Below are positions 8,709 to 17,281 of a DNA stretch of 64,000 bases, piece by piece. The DNA is from Pseudoalteromonas sp. R3 (lineage in GTDB: Bacteria > Pseudomonadota > Gammaproteobacteria > Enterobacterales > Alteromonadaceae), in contig NZ_CP034835.1 in the NCBI RefSeq assembly GCF_004014715.1, forward strand, positions 1,116,001 through 1,180,000. Direction: 5' to 3'. Each line of letters opens with the position of its first letter. Position 1 is the stretch's first letter. Position numbers and translations under genes: made by a program. The notes beneath the pieces are model-generated. The model did no database searches, was not told where the DNA came from, and was given only the letters and a program-made list of their open reading frames with translations.

Positions 8709-9848
8709 TTAAGCTTCAGCGAGCTTGCGCATCGCTTTAACCGTATGGGTACCATTTTCTGAGGCAATATTAAGCACCTCTTTGGTTAGTTTACCCACGG
8801 TCATCTGAGCATATTCGTGTGCATACTCTTTGTTAAAGTCACGAATGCCGTTAACACGACTGAACCACTCAAGGCGTGAAGTCAATGCACCGCCTAAGGT
8901 GATCAACTGCCCTGGAAGGAATGCAATGTTTTTCTCTTTAAGCAGCTCACAAATGACGTCGCCGTAGCGTCCCTCTGGTAGGCATAAGTTATGGGCCAGC
9001 GTTAGATAGGTGTCTCTGGGTAAGACTTCGATAGGAGAGTTTTCGAGCTCTTTGCCCCAGGTCGCTGCTACGATCAATCCGCCGCGAGACAAACACTCAG
9101 CGGTAAATTCACCGTACACTGACTCAAATACGGTGACGCCCTCAGGAGGCTGTACTGTGCCAGCGTCATACTCTAAATCGCAAACTGCAATATCTTTGAA
9201 GTTTCTGTTGATAAAGTATTTTGTCAGGTCCGTGCCCATAGCGCCTGCTGAGCCAATGATTGTGACAGGAATAGAAGTGTCGCTAACGAATCCAGCCTCT
9301 TCCATTGCGCCAATAATGCCAGAGGTAGAGTAGCTAGATTTACCGCCACAGCCGCCAATGTCGCAGCTAACACCCAGTACATGGCTGGTATGTTTGTACA
9401 GGTAATCTGAACAGTCTGCGAATTTTCCAAAATCCGGAGTAAGCTTTAGTACACCCTCTAATTCTTCAAGCTTGGCACCAACTTTTTCAAACACTTCATC
9501 TATCGTGGCTTGAAATTTAGGGTCGGAAGGATTAGACAAGACTTGATAAATGTCGTTATTCTTAGGTCTGATAAGGCAACGTCCACCACCCACTTTACTC
9601 TCCAAGAGACCTTCAGGTAACTTGCTGTCTTGTGGTGAAATGGTTAACGCGAAATTAATCAGAGTGTTCTTTAGCTCGCTTTCGCTGACGATCAAACGTA
9701 CCAGATCATCATGAACTTCTTCATCTGCCTTTTCTGGCTTTACCAGGCGAGAACCACCGTAATAGTAATCCATGCCGGCTTTTTGCTGATATCCAATCCA
9801 AACATCCGCGTTATCTGTAGGAATTTTAAACACCATTTGGTCAATCAT
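8709..9848 (-). CDS. Glu/Leu/Phe/Val dehydrogenase-like protein with altered catalytic lysine
   Basis: This 379-residue protein matches the order of leucine-dehydrogenase-type amino-acid dehydrogenases: a substrate domain with GGGR (87-90) and TPDFG (137-141), a hinge HVLGVS, then a GG-rich segment and a Rossmann motif IIGSAGAMG (about 198-205) ending in an acidic CDLE. In active leucine dehydrogenases the GGGK lysine is catalytic; here it is arginine. The substrate pocket may have changed, or the protein may do a different redox or binding job. AGGGAAG precedes the ATG. It is the first gene of the operon, behind a plausible sigma70 promoter at 9960-9989. It probably sets the supply of the special building block. 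Confidence 0.7.
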   Translation of the reverse strand: MIDQMVFKIPTDNADVWIGYQQKAGMDYYYGGSRLVKPEKADEEVHDDLVRLIVSESELKNTLINFALTISPQDSKLPEGLLESKVGGGRCLIRPKNNDIYQVLSNPSDPKFQATIDEVFEKVGAKLEELEGVLKLTPDFGKFADCSDYLYKHTSHVLGVSCDIGGCGGKSSYSTSGIIGAMEEAGFVSDTSIPVTIIGSAGAMGTDLTKYFINRNFKDIAVCDLEYDAGTVQPPEGVTVFESVYGEFTAECLSRGGLIVAATWGKELENSPIEVLPRDTYLTLAHNLCLPEGRYGDVICELLKEKNIAFLPGQLITLGGALTSRLEWFSRVNGIRDFNKEYAHEYAQMTVGKLTKEVLNIASENGTHTVKAMRKLAEA

Positions 9849-10432
9849 ATTTCTTCCCTAATTGAAGAGTTATTGAAAATTCGTGTTTTTTGGTGACAAA
9901 GGGATTTTTGTTATGAATGAAGTTCATGTGTTTATTTTGCTTTGTCAAAAAGTGAAAAAAATGTACCCAAAGTCAATTTAACTTGTCAAGCGACTCCTCT
10001 GCGGGGTTTTCTTATATAGGTACATTGTTGGGTTTTTAATCCTTAAAAGCCAAATAAAGTTTCATGAGTTGAGCCGGGGGATCTGAGTTGTACTGACAAC
10101 GTAGTGACTTGTTTATTGTTTTTCTTAAATCGATGGTTTTCGTCAAAGTCACTCAAAATTAAAGGTTTATTTCGTTTTTTTTGTTGAGTTATTTTGTATT
10201 GTTTTTCTCAGATTTTTAGTGAGGACTTGTCTTTTCTTTTTTTAAAAAGAGTTTTGTATTTTGGGATTATTTATTTAACTTGAAATTTAATCAAGTTACT
10301 TTTCGTTTTCTAGCTTGTAAGGCTGGGTTTTTCTGCTTCTTTTTTCTCGGATTAAATTTCTTGTTGCAGATGGGTATATTTTGATTCAGTATAATTTCTC
10401 GGATTGCCTGAACAGGATTTTGAGAGGGTGTT
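9849..10432. other. AT-rich divergent intergenic region
   Basis: About 580 bp separate the minus-strand operon from the plus-strand MFS gene. The stretch is clearly more AT-rich than its surroundings, with many T runs around 10120-10280. It holds the candidate operon promoter at 9960-9989. I see no convincing gene: short frames such as 9913-9981 (22 codons) lack support. Its size and base bias suggest a regulated, possibly H-NS-bound or horizontally acquired control region. Confidence 0.5.
9960..9989 (-). promoter_or_regulatory. Candidate sigma70 promoter of the ATP-grasp/LanC operon
   Basis: On the minus strand TTGACA (9984-9989) is followed after 18 bp by TACATT (9960-9965). Transcription would start near 9953 and leave a leader of about 105 nt before the dehydrogenase-like ATG at 9848. 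It is a sequence match only, but it is in the right place and on the right strand. Confidence 0.45.
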
Positions 10433-11647
10433 TTGAGTATAAATTCAAGAATAATACTTTTGATGCTTGGGGAGTTTGCAATTAACACCGGTAGAGGAGC
10501 ATTAACTCTGATACTCGGCGCAATTCTTTACCAAGAAACTGGTGGGCTCTGGGCATTTGCTCTGGCGTTTTTGAGCGATTTTATCGTTGCGCTATTTATA
10601 CAGGGTATCGCTGGCGCCGCAGTTGACCGATTTGGGCCCGGGAAAGTACTGAACTTGTCCCTCGGTATCAGTTCTTTGCTGTTATTCGCTTGCTGGGTTT
10701 TGATATCTCAGTTGAGCTCCACCGCGTTATTTATTTTTTCTCTGGCTGTATTACTTAATATTTTTCGCCCATTTATACGAACAGCGGTGTTCGCTTTGCT
10801 ACCGGCGCTATTCAGCCAATCTGAACTCGAAAAAGCAAACGGTGCTGTGTCACTTGCATTTCAGGTAGGTCAGTTTGCAGGTATGGCGCTTGCAGCACTT
10901 AGTCTTGAATTGGGCACGCATGGCACAGCTATTTTTACTGTGTTAATGGCCTTTGTTGTCAGTACTGCCTGCTATTTGATGATTAGCGCCAAATACCTAA
11001 ATCTTAGAGTGCGTTCAGATGTGAAATCTAAAATTATTTCCTGGCGTGCCTTCACTGAAGTGTTGGCGCACGCAACCATACTAAGAGGGTGTATGATCGG
11101 CTCAGTGGACTATGCCCTGATTGCTGTTTTTAATCTATTACTGGCGCCTGTTGTTGCGCATAATTTTGATAATCTCAGTCGCTGGCTGGGTATACTGGAT
11201 GGTGCGTTTGCCCTTGGTGCTATTCTGGCAGGTGTGTTTGTTATAAAGCAAAGTAAGGATATAGGGCTTAAGTATCGATACTCTTTACTGGCGCATGTCA
11301 GTGCAGCACTCTTATTTTTGGGGTATGCACTACAATGGCATGCATATCTGATTTTGTTGTTGGTACTACTATTTGGCTTATCCACGACTGTATCTGTTGT
11401 AATGTGGAACACAGCATTACAGAAGAGTTCTCCCGAAGCGATGCATGGCCGTGTTGCCAGCGTAAAATATATCTTTAACACGCTTGCGGTTACATTGGCG
11501 ATTGCCTGTGTATCTTTTGCTAATGAACAGTCATTTCTCGTTGCTACCTACGCGGCGGTGACAACCGCAGCTGTCTGCTTTGTACTCGCTTTTGTGCTGA
11601 TGCGATATAGAAGTTCTCACTCGCTGAGTTTATCGAGAGAAAGTTGA
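10433..11647 (+). CDS. MFS transporter, probable exporter of the cluster product
   Basis: This 404-residue, very hydrophobic protein has about 10-12 membrane segments. It resembles the MFS_3/EntS-like type, with the A-motif-like VDRFGPGKVLNL in the loop after helix 2 and a second motif HGRVASVKYIF in the matching loop of the C-terminal half. The start is TTG at 10433 with GAGAGGG about 5 nt before it; an ATG nine codons on is the alternative. It is divergent from the ATP-grasp operon and is the only transporter next to it, so export of the product or self-resistance is the simplest role. The hairpin at 11657-11684 closes the unit. Confidence 0.8.
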   Translation: MSINSRIILLMLGEFAINTGRGALTLILGAILYQETGGLWAFALAFLSDFIVALFIQGIAGAAVDRFGPGKVLNLSLGISSLLLFACWVLISQLSSTALFIFSLAVLLNIFRPFIRTAVFALLPALFSQSELEKANGAVSLAFQVGQFAGMALAALSLELGTHGTAIFTVLMAFVVSTACYLMISAKYLNLRVRSDVKSKIISWRAFTEVLAHATILRGCMIGSVDYALIAVFNLLLAPVVAHNFDNLSRWLGILDGAFALGAILAGVFVIKQSKDIGLKYRYSLLAHVSAALLFLGYALQWHAYLILLLVLLFGLSTTVSVVMWNTALQKSSPEAMHGRVASVKYIFNTLAVTLAIACVSFANEQSFLVATYAAVTTAAVCFVLAFVLMRYRSSHSLSLSRES

Positions 11648-11656
11648 CGCTCACAG

Positions 11657-11684
11657 AGCAACCGTCAGGCTCTTTGGTTGCTCA
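11657..11684 (+). terminator. Hairpin after the MFS gene
   Basis: GAGCAACC (11657-11664) and GGTTGCTC (11677-11684) form a perfect 8-bp stem just after the MFS stop. A clear U-tract is missing, so it may be a weak terminator or an mRNA-end stabiliser. Confidence 0.4.
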
Positions 11685-11800
11685 TCGATATGCCGTTAGT
11701 TGCTTATTTCTAAGTTAGCGTATGGGCTTTGCGTGTTTCCTAAAACCCACTTGAAAGATCGCTAAGCGCTGGTTACTCTTGCTAAAACAAGGAACTAACA

Positions 11801-14800
11801 TTGAGCCGCTGCGTGCCGGAATTTCTCCCTCTTAAGAACTATCGTAAGGCTATCAGCATTGCTTTGCTGGTGCCTATGCTACTGGCGGTGGTACTCTGTT
11901 TTCATCTATATCAGATCAAACTTGAACGCCAGTATCAGGTGTATCAGGCCCAGTTTTATGTACTTGCAGGGCAAGTCGAGCAGGAAACGCTGGCCGCACA
12001 AACAGTGATTACCAGTATTCGCCATAGTCTGGCGGAGCCTATTCGCTACCAGTTGGATGAAAATTGGCAACAAAATATTCGCCAGCAAAGCGGGTACTTT
12101 TACCGGCAGCTTCCCGATAACGGAGGGGAAGTGGTCGGGCTGGGCAGATTTGTTCCCACAGCTGCACTGGTTGAACAGTGGCAGCAAATTATGGCTTTGG
12201 GTCCAAGTTTTGATACTGCTTTGGCCCTGATTGATGAGCTCGAAGCCGTGGTATTTATTCAGGATAATGGTTTTGCCTTTGTTAAACGGCGCGATACCAG
12301 CCAGAGCAACTTATTGACGGCTATAGTGGAGTCGCGCTTTACACCGCAATTCAGCCAGGGGATCACCGCCACAAGTATGCCAACACGGGTATTTGGCAAG
12401 CATTATTTTGCGCTCGGACAGCGCCTGACCAGTGGCTCGCTTGCACAGATACTGCTTATCTACGATGTCGATAAACTGGCTGGACGATTACAACAGATGA
12501 CCTTTGGTGGTGGGGAACTGGCGTTGAAGGGCACTCAGCCCGGCGTAACCTTGGCTACCAGCAAAGGGTTTCGAGAGCCAGAAGCGAATCCTTCGCACAA
12601 TGATAAGCTTCCCTGGGAAGGTGGTGTGCGTTTTAGTTACCAGCCCCCAGCTCAGCCTTTTACACTTCGTTTTGTTCAGAGTGAAGCAAGCTTTTCTGCA
12701 CCTGCGAGGTATGAAGCATTACTCGAACTAGGTTTTCTGATCTTGTTTATTGTGTCTACCTTTGCAGCTTATGTATGGCTCAACGCCCAGGTATTTATTC
12801 GCCCCCTTAAGCATTTTGTAAAGTACCTAACCTATCAGGAAAATACCCCTGAAACGACGATGAATTATGCGGTTCCTAGAGACTGGCAGCCATGGTTTAT
12901 TGAAATCAAACGGGTTGTTACACAAAAGCGCAATGCCTTACAGCAGTTGCAGGAGAACAACTTAAGGCTTGATGAACAGGTTCAGCAGCAGAAGAAAGCA
13001 CTCTCACGAAGCCTTGAAGCCAAAGAGCGCCAGGCCGCCTTACTTAAAACTGTACTAAATTCAGTGCCTGATCTGGTTTACTATAAGAACATCGATGGAT
13101 CTTTTATTGGCTGCAATGAGGCGTTTGAGCGGTTTATTGGAGTAGAACAGGTTGACTTGGTTGCGCACGAGCATCACGAAGTCACCGAACGACATCTGGC
13201 CCTGCTTGACCTGGAGCTGGCAATGAATCGCCAGGAGCAAAGCCTGACAGATACTCTGTTATTGGAAGGGCGCAGCTATCTCATCACGGTTTCTCCGTTA
13301 TATAACGACCTGCGAAAGCGTATTGGCACTTTGGGGGTTGCCCGGGACATTAGTGAACAACAACAGGCGCTGACCGCACTCAGGGCATCGGAGCAAAATT
13401 TTAAAGCGGCAATTGAGTACGCGCCAAATGGCGTGATCTTATTGTCTATCGACCGGCTTGTGTTGGAGCTCAATCGGACGGCGCGTAAGTTATTCGACCG
13501 AGTAGATATTGGCAGTAGTCTGTACAGTGTGTTTGAAGATGCAGATGTCGAAGCCTTAAATGATGTACTGGATCATTGTTTACACGAGCGACAGGGAGCC
13601 AGTGAACTGAGTCTGGCCCAGCAAGACCCAAAACGCTGGTTGCATCTGAGTGTTTCTTTGGTCTGGGACAAACAGAAAAATCCAAAGTACTTCGTAATCC
13701 ACGTGCAAAATGTCACGGCGCTCATTCGCGCCCGGCTTGATGCCGAACGGGCCAATCACGCCAAAAGCCGTTTTATTGCCAATATCAGTCATGAGATCCG
13801 TACACCTATTAATGCCATTCTGGGCCTGGTGAGTATTCTAAAACCTGCTTTGGATGAACGGAAGGAGCAACATAAGCTGGAGCAGATTGAAAGCGCTGCT
13901 CAACAATTATTGGCGATGCTAAACGATATTCTCAATTTTGCCCGGCTTGAAAGCGGACAGGGAAAATCTAACAACCAGCCGTTTTGCATTGTTGATCTGA
14001 TAGCTAACTTGAGTAGCTTAATTACGCCTTTAAGCAGTGCCAAACAGTTGGAATTTGAAATTGAGGTTGAGCCCTTTATCTGGCCCAGGTTGATTGGCGA
14101 TGAGGCGCGTATAAAGCTTGTGTTGATGAACTTGCTGGGGAACGCGGTGAAGTTTACTGAGCATGGCCGGGTAGGATTGACCTTGTCCCTGCAGCAGGAT
14201 AACCATGGTCCGGAGCAGGCCATAAGATTCTGTGTTTGGGACACCGGCCCGGGCATTAGTGAAGAGGATCAGGCGCGCTTATTTGATGCGTTTACTCAGG
14301 GGAATGAAAGTAGCTCACGTCCACATGAGGGCATTGGACTCGGCCTGGCGATAGTGAAACAGGTTATTCAATTACTTGGGGGAGAAGTCACGCTTTCGAG
14401 TAAACCCCAGGTAGGCAGCCGGTTTGAGTTTACTCTACGCTTAGAGCGCGCGGCATTGGCAGAAGATGACAGCCGTAAATCTCTGTTTCTTATTTTGGAG
14501 CAACAAGGGCCTCTGCCTTATCTTGCCCATCAGGGTATACGCCAGGGAAGTGAGACGGAATTGAACACACTCAATACAACCAGCTCTGTTTCCTATCTGG
14601 CCTGTGACAACGCAGAGCGTGTTCGTAGATTAAGTCAGACTGAGTTTGGACGAAAAATACACTGGCTGGTGCCTGATACAGACTCTTTCACCGACGCACT
14701 GCCTGCAGAGTCTGATGCCATCAGGTTGTCAGCACCGGTGTTTTACCAGAGCTTGAGTGTGTGTTCACTGGAAAGGTCGGTCACAGATTCACCAGGCACC

Positions 14801-15508
14801 CATACCTTAACGCCTTTGTTGTGTATCGTGGTGGATGATAATCCGGTAAACCTGGATATCAGCAGAACTGTACTGGAGCAGCGCGGGGCAACCGTGATTG
14901 CGCTTAGCAATGCAGAGAATATAGTCACCATTTGTCAGAAGCTGCGCCCGGATGTGGTATTGATGGACCTTTATATGCCGAATATTGATGGTTACGAGGC
15001 CAGTCGACAACTGCGACGACAATTCGACGGTCAGGCACTTCCTATCGTAGCGCTGACTGCGAATGCTCATGAACAGGAAAAGCAGCAAGCGCTGGCGACC
15101 GGACTCAATGGGTTTTTAGTAAAGCCGATCACACCCGCTGATTTGTGCCTGGCACTGCTGGAGTATGTGCCAGCTGGTGAGGTTGTGTTTGATTATTCGT
15201 TCGCACTGACACAAATGATGAATAAAGAGGCGTTGCTACGCACTATGCTCGAAAAGTTTGCTAAGCTTTGTGAAGAGTATATGACGAGTTTGCAGGGTGT
15301 TGAAAGTGCTACGGAACTGGCGAGCCTGGCACATACCATTAAAGGATCTGCTGCGGGTCTTGGTTTACGCCGTCTGGCAGAGCAGGCACGTCAATGCGAA
15401 GCGCAGTCAAAGCAAACTGATGAGTTAGCATCTGACCAGTTATCTGACCAACTCTATATGGCTGTAGAACAAACTTTGTGTTTTATTTCGTTGTGGCTAA
15501 AAGGATAA
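11801..15508 (+). CDS. Tripartite hybrid sensor histidine kinase
   Basis: This 1235-residue protein starts at a TTG with AAGGA before it. A first membrane helix (about 17-35) and a second (about 305-327) enclose a periplasmic sensor of about 270 residues. A coiled coil, two PAS-type regions (about 410-640), a HisKA box NISHEIRTP (His near 663) and a HATPase with NLLGNAVKF, DTGPGIS and GIGLGLAIVKQ follow. Next come a receiver domain with VLMDLYMPNIDGY (Asp near 1055) and a C-terminal Hpt with AHTIKGSAAGLG (His near 1178). The full phosphorelay is therefore in one chain, as in ArcB- or BarA-like kinases. It ends 4 nt before the response regulator gene, its likely partner. The signal sensed is unknown. 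Confidence 0.92.
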   Translation: MSRCVPEFLPLKNYRKAISIALLVPMLLAVVLCFHLYQIKLERQYQVYQAQFYVLAGQVEQETLAAQTVITSIRHSLAEPIRYQLDENWQQNIRQQSGYFYRQLPDNGGEVVGLGRFVPTAALVEQWQQIMALGPSFDTALALIDELEAVVFIQDNGFAFVKRRDTSQSNLLTAIVESRFTPQFSQGITATSMPTRVFGKHYFALGQRLTSGSLAQILLIYDVDKLAGRLQQMTFGGGELALKGTQPGVTLATSKGFREPEANPSHNDKLPWEGGVRFSYQPPAQPFTLRFVQSEASFSAPARYEALLELGFLILFIVSTFAAYVWLNAQVFIRPLKHFVKYLTYQENTPETTMNYAVPRDWQPWFIEIKRVVTQKRNALQQLQENNLRLDEQVQQQKKALSRSLEAKERQAALLKTVLNSVPDLVYYKNIDGSFIGCNEAFERFIGVEQVDLVAHEHHEVTERHLALLDLELAMNRQEQSLTDTLLLEGRSYLITVSPLYNDLRKRIGTLGVARDISEQQQALTALRASEQNFKAAIEYAPNGVILLSIDRLVLELNRTARKLFDRVDIGSSLYSVFEDADVEALNDVLDHCLHERQGASELSLAQQDPKRWLHLSVSLVWDKQKNPKYFVIHVQNVTALIRARLDAERANHAKSRFIANISHEIRTPINAILGLVSILKPALDERKEQHKLEQIESAAQQLLAMLNDILNFARLESGQGKSNNQPFCIVDLIANLSSLITPLSSAKQLEFEIEVEPFIWPRLIGDEARIKLVLMNLLGNAVKFTEHGRVGLTLSLQQDNHGPEQAIRFCVWDTGPGISEEDQARLFDAFTQGNESSSRPHEGIGLGLAIVKQVIQLLGGEVTLSSKPQVGSRFEFTLRLERAALAEDDSRKSLFLILEQQGPLPYLAHQGIRQGSETELNTLNTTSSVSYLACDNAERVRRLSQTEFGRKIHWLVPDTDSFTDALPAESDAIRLSAPVFYQSLSVCSLERSVTDSPGTHTLTPLLCIVVDDNPVNLDISRTVLEQRGATVIALSNAENIVTICQKLRPDVVLMDLYMPNIDGYEASRQLRRQFDGQALPIVALTANAHEQEKQQALATGLNGFLVKPITPADLCLALLEYVPAGEVVFDYSFALTQMMNKEALLRTMLEKFAKLCEEYMTSLQGVESATELASLAHTIKGSAAGLGLRRLAEQARQCEAQSKQTDELASDQLSDQLYMAVEQTLCFISLWLKG

Positions 15509-15512
15509 GAAA

Positions 15513-16415
15513 ATGCACAAATCGGCCCACATTCTGGTGTTAGACCCGGATCCCCTTAACCGTGTGGTACTACAAAACACCCTGGAGGAAACTTACTTCG
15601 TTACGCTGAGTTCATCTCGGGAGCAAGCTCTGGGGCTATTAAAAAGTAACGGTATCGACCTTGTCATCATGGACAATCAACAACTCGGCGGTGCAACAGA
15701 ACCTTTTCTGCAAGCGTTGAAAGCAAATGTCGACACAGCACTGTTACCTGTTATCGTGATCTCCGCCAGTGCCAGCTTTATGGATGAAGCAGACAGCCTT
15801 CAACAAGGCGCGGTCGATTACATTACCAAGCCGTTCAACCCAAATATTGTCAAAGCCAGAGTAAAAATCCATCTGAGCAACAAACAGCGAAACGACCAGC
15901 TGTCCCAGCAAGTTCTAATCGATGGCATGACGTCGCTACCCAACCGTCGTGCATTGAATGAAACTTTAACAACCTACTGGCGGCAGTGTGCGTCGGGTGT
16001 GCGGCCTTTGGCGGTATTTGTGCTGGGGGTTGACCATTTTGAAAGTTACAATCAGTTATTTGGTCACGCGAGTGGCGATGAATGTCTCTGTAAAATTGCC
16101 CAAGTGGTCTCCGGCTTGATAAACAATATGGATGGCTTTACGGCGCGACACGATGGCGGGCGTTTTGTGGCGTTGCTTCGTGATATCAGTGAGGTAGAAG
16201 TGCTTGAAGTGGCAGACGCAATCCATAAAGCGGTGGCTGCGTTAGCTATCCCGCATCCAGCGTCGCCGACTTGCGCGCATGTGACCGTAAGTGTGGGTAT
16301 TTGCTATACCAAAGCTGATTTTTCCAGGGACCACTGCGAGCCGTTAGATCAGGCTGCCATGGCGCTTAATGATGCACGTGAACGCCAGCAAAAAGCGGTA
16401 TTGAATGTAGTGTAA
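15513..16415 (+). CDS. Response regulator with degenerate GGDEF domain
   Basis: This 300-residue protein has a receiver domain at 1-125 with the phospho-acceptor D54 (VIMDN) and the conserved lysine in TKPFNP, then a diguanylate-cyclase-like domain (about 135-300). The GGDEF signature reads DGGRF (214-218), and the usual FKxxND string is altered to FESYNQ. Catalytic and Mg residues are therefore lost, although the fold landmarks MTSLPNRRALNE and GHASGDE remain. It is probably a non-cyclising output or a c-di-GMP or protein-binding domain controlled by the upstream hybrid kinase, with which it is cotranscribed. A perfect hairpin follows the stop. Confidence 0.85.
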   Translation: MHKSAHILVLDPDPLNRVVLQNTLEETYFVTLSSSREQALGLLKSNGIDLVIMDNQQLGGATEPFLQALKANVDTALLPVIVISASASFMDEADSLQQGAVDYITKPFNPNIVKARVKIHLSNKQRNDQLSQQVLIDGMTSLPNRRALNETLTTYWRQCASGVRPLAVFVLGVDHFESYNQLFGHASGDECLCKIAQVVSGLINNMDGFTARHDGGRFVALLRDISEVEVLEVADAIHKAVAALAIPHPASPTCAHVTVSVGICYTKADFSRDHCEPLDQAAMALNDARERQQKAVLNVV

Positions 16416-16445
16416 CGGGTTCAGAGTACAAGACTCTGATCCCGT
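16415..16445. terminator. Bidirectional hairpin between convergent genes
   Basis: ACGGG-tt-CAGAGT (16415-16427) pairs with ACTCTG-at-CCCGT (16433-16445) around a 5-nt loop. It lies between the stops of the plus-strand regulator and the minus-strand lipoprotein gene and could serve both. U-tracts are poor. Confidence 0.5.
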
Positions 16446-16456
16446 CAGGGCGCTGT

Positions 16457-16819
16457 CTATAGCAGGTGTGCCAGTGCAGTGTCACCAAAACCGACCAATT
16501 TATTATCTTTGAAAAGCAAAGGTGTGCACTCGTCTTTTGTAACTACACCGTCGGAGTGTTTGCTGTTGGTTGCAAAGTAAAGTATCTGATAAACCGTATC
16601 GTCTTTAGACACCATGTCTGTGTATTCAGGCGTGCCCAGCTTGCTCAGCACGCGCTGATATTCAGTACCCATTTTGAGTTGGCTGATTTTTTCACGGTTC
16701 TGTTTCTGTTCTTTCTTCCAGCCGCCGTGACCATTGTATTCGCCATCTGTGACTGCGACTACACAGCCTGTCAGTGCGGTTGAACTTAAGAGCGCAGTTG
16801 CGAGTAGTAGTTTTTTCAT
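16457..16819 (-). CDS. DUF3192-like small lipoprotein
   Basis: This 120-residue protein has a lipoprotein signal peptide with the lipobox LTGC (cysteine at about 19). The mature part KISQLKMGTEYQRVLSKLGTP and the later TPLLFKDNKLVGFG match the general pattern of DUF3192/SmpA-like small envelope lipoproteins. Its function is unknown. It stands alone, convergent with the upstream regulator gene. Confidence 0.75.
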   Translation of the reverse strand: MKKLLLATALLSSTALTGCVVAVTDGEYNGHGGWKKEQKQNREKISQLKMGTEYQRVLSKLGTPEYTDMVSKDDTVYQILYFATNSKHSDGVVTKDECTPLLFKDNKLVGFGDTALAHLL

Positions 16820-17006
16820 CTTTATATCCCAGGCTTAGCCGTCTTTATTTTCATTGATTTGAATACAGCAAAGAGTTTGCCAGTTTTTAAATTATTATAA
16901 ATCAATATCTTATGGTTTTCGATAAGGAGGTGATAATTATGAAATGCTATATTTTGAATGAATTAACCAATAGTTGGTTAAAAGCACGAACTTATCACCA
17001 TACCCC

Positions 17007-17270
17007 ATTCTCACATACACCACCAGTCACCCTGCACTTGATGTGGGAACTACTTAAAAGCGACTCATGAATGACGCCAATTGCACCTATTCTCACATAC
17101 ACTGCGCGTCATCCCGCACTTGATGTGGGAACTACTTAAAAGCGACTCATGAATGACGCCAATTGCACCTATTCTCACATACACTGCGCGTCATCCCGCA
17201 CTCGATGCGGGAACTACTTAGAAGCGATTCAGGAGTGACGCCAATTGCACCTATTTATCACATACGCCGT
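17007..17270. repeat. 82-bp tandem repeat, about 3 units
   Basis: A unit beginning ATTCTCACATACAC recurs at 17007, 17089 and 17171, with a degraded start at about 17253, giving a period of 82 bp. Each unit carries the palindrome CCCGCA-ctygatg-TGCGGG or a variant, plus GCGACTCATGAATGACGCC. The same words recur at about 26320-26460, so this is a dispersed family that has been amplified here. Between 16820 and 17281 there is otherwise no gene. Confidence 0.85.
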
Positions 17271-17281
17271 ACGCTACTGTG

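Noticed and set aside
9913..9981. 22-codon frame with AAAGGG upstream as a possible precursor peptide of the LanC-like cluster
   Set aside because: On the opposite strand to the operon, no Ser, Thr or Cys-rich core, and overlapping the promoter. No support for being a precursor.
10291..10488. 65-codon minus-strand frame in the AT-rich gap
   Set aside because: Overlaps the MFS start and has a biased Lys/Asn/Ile composition that follows from base composition alone.
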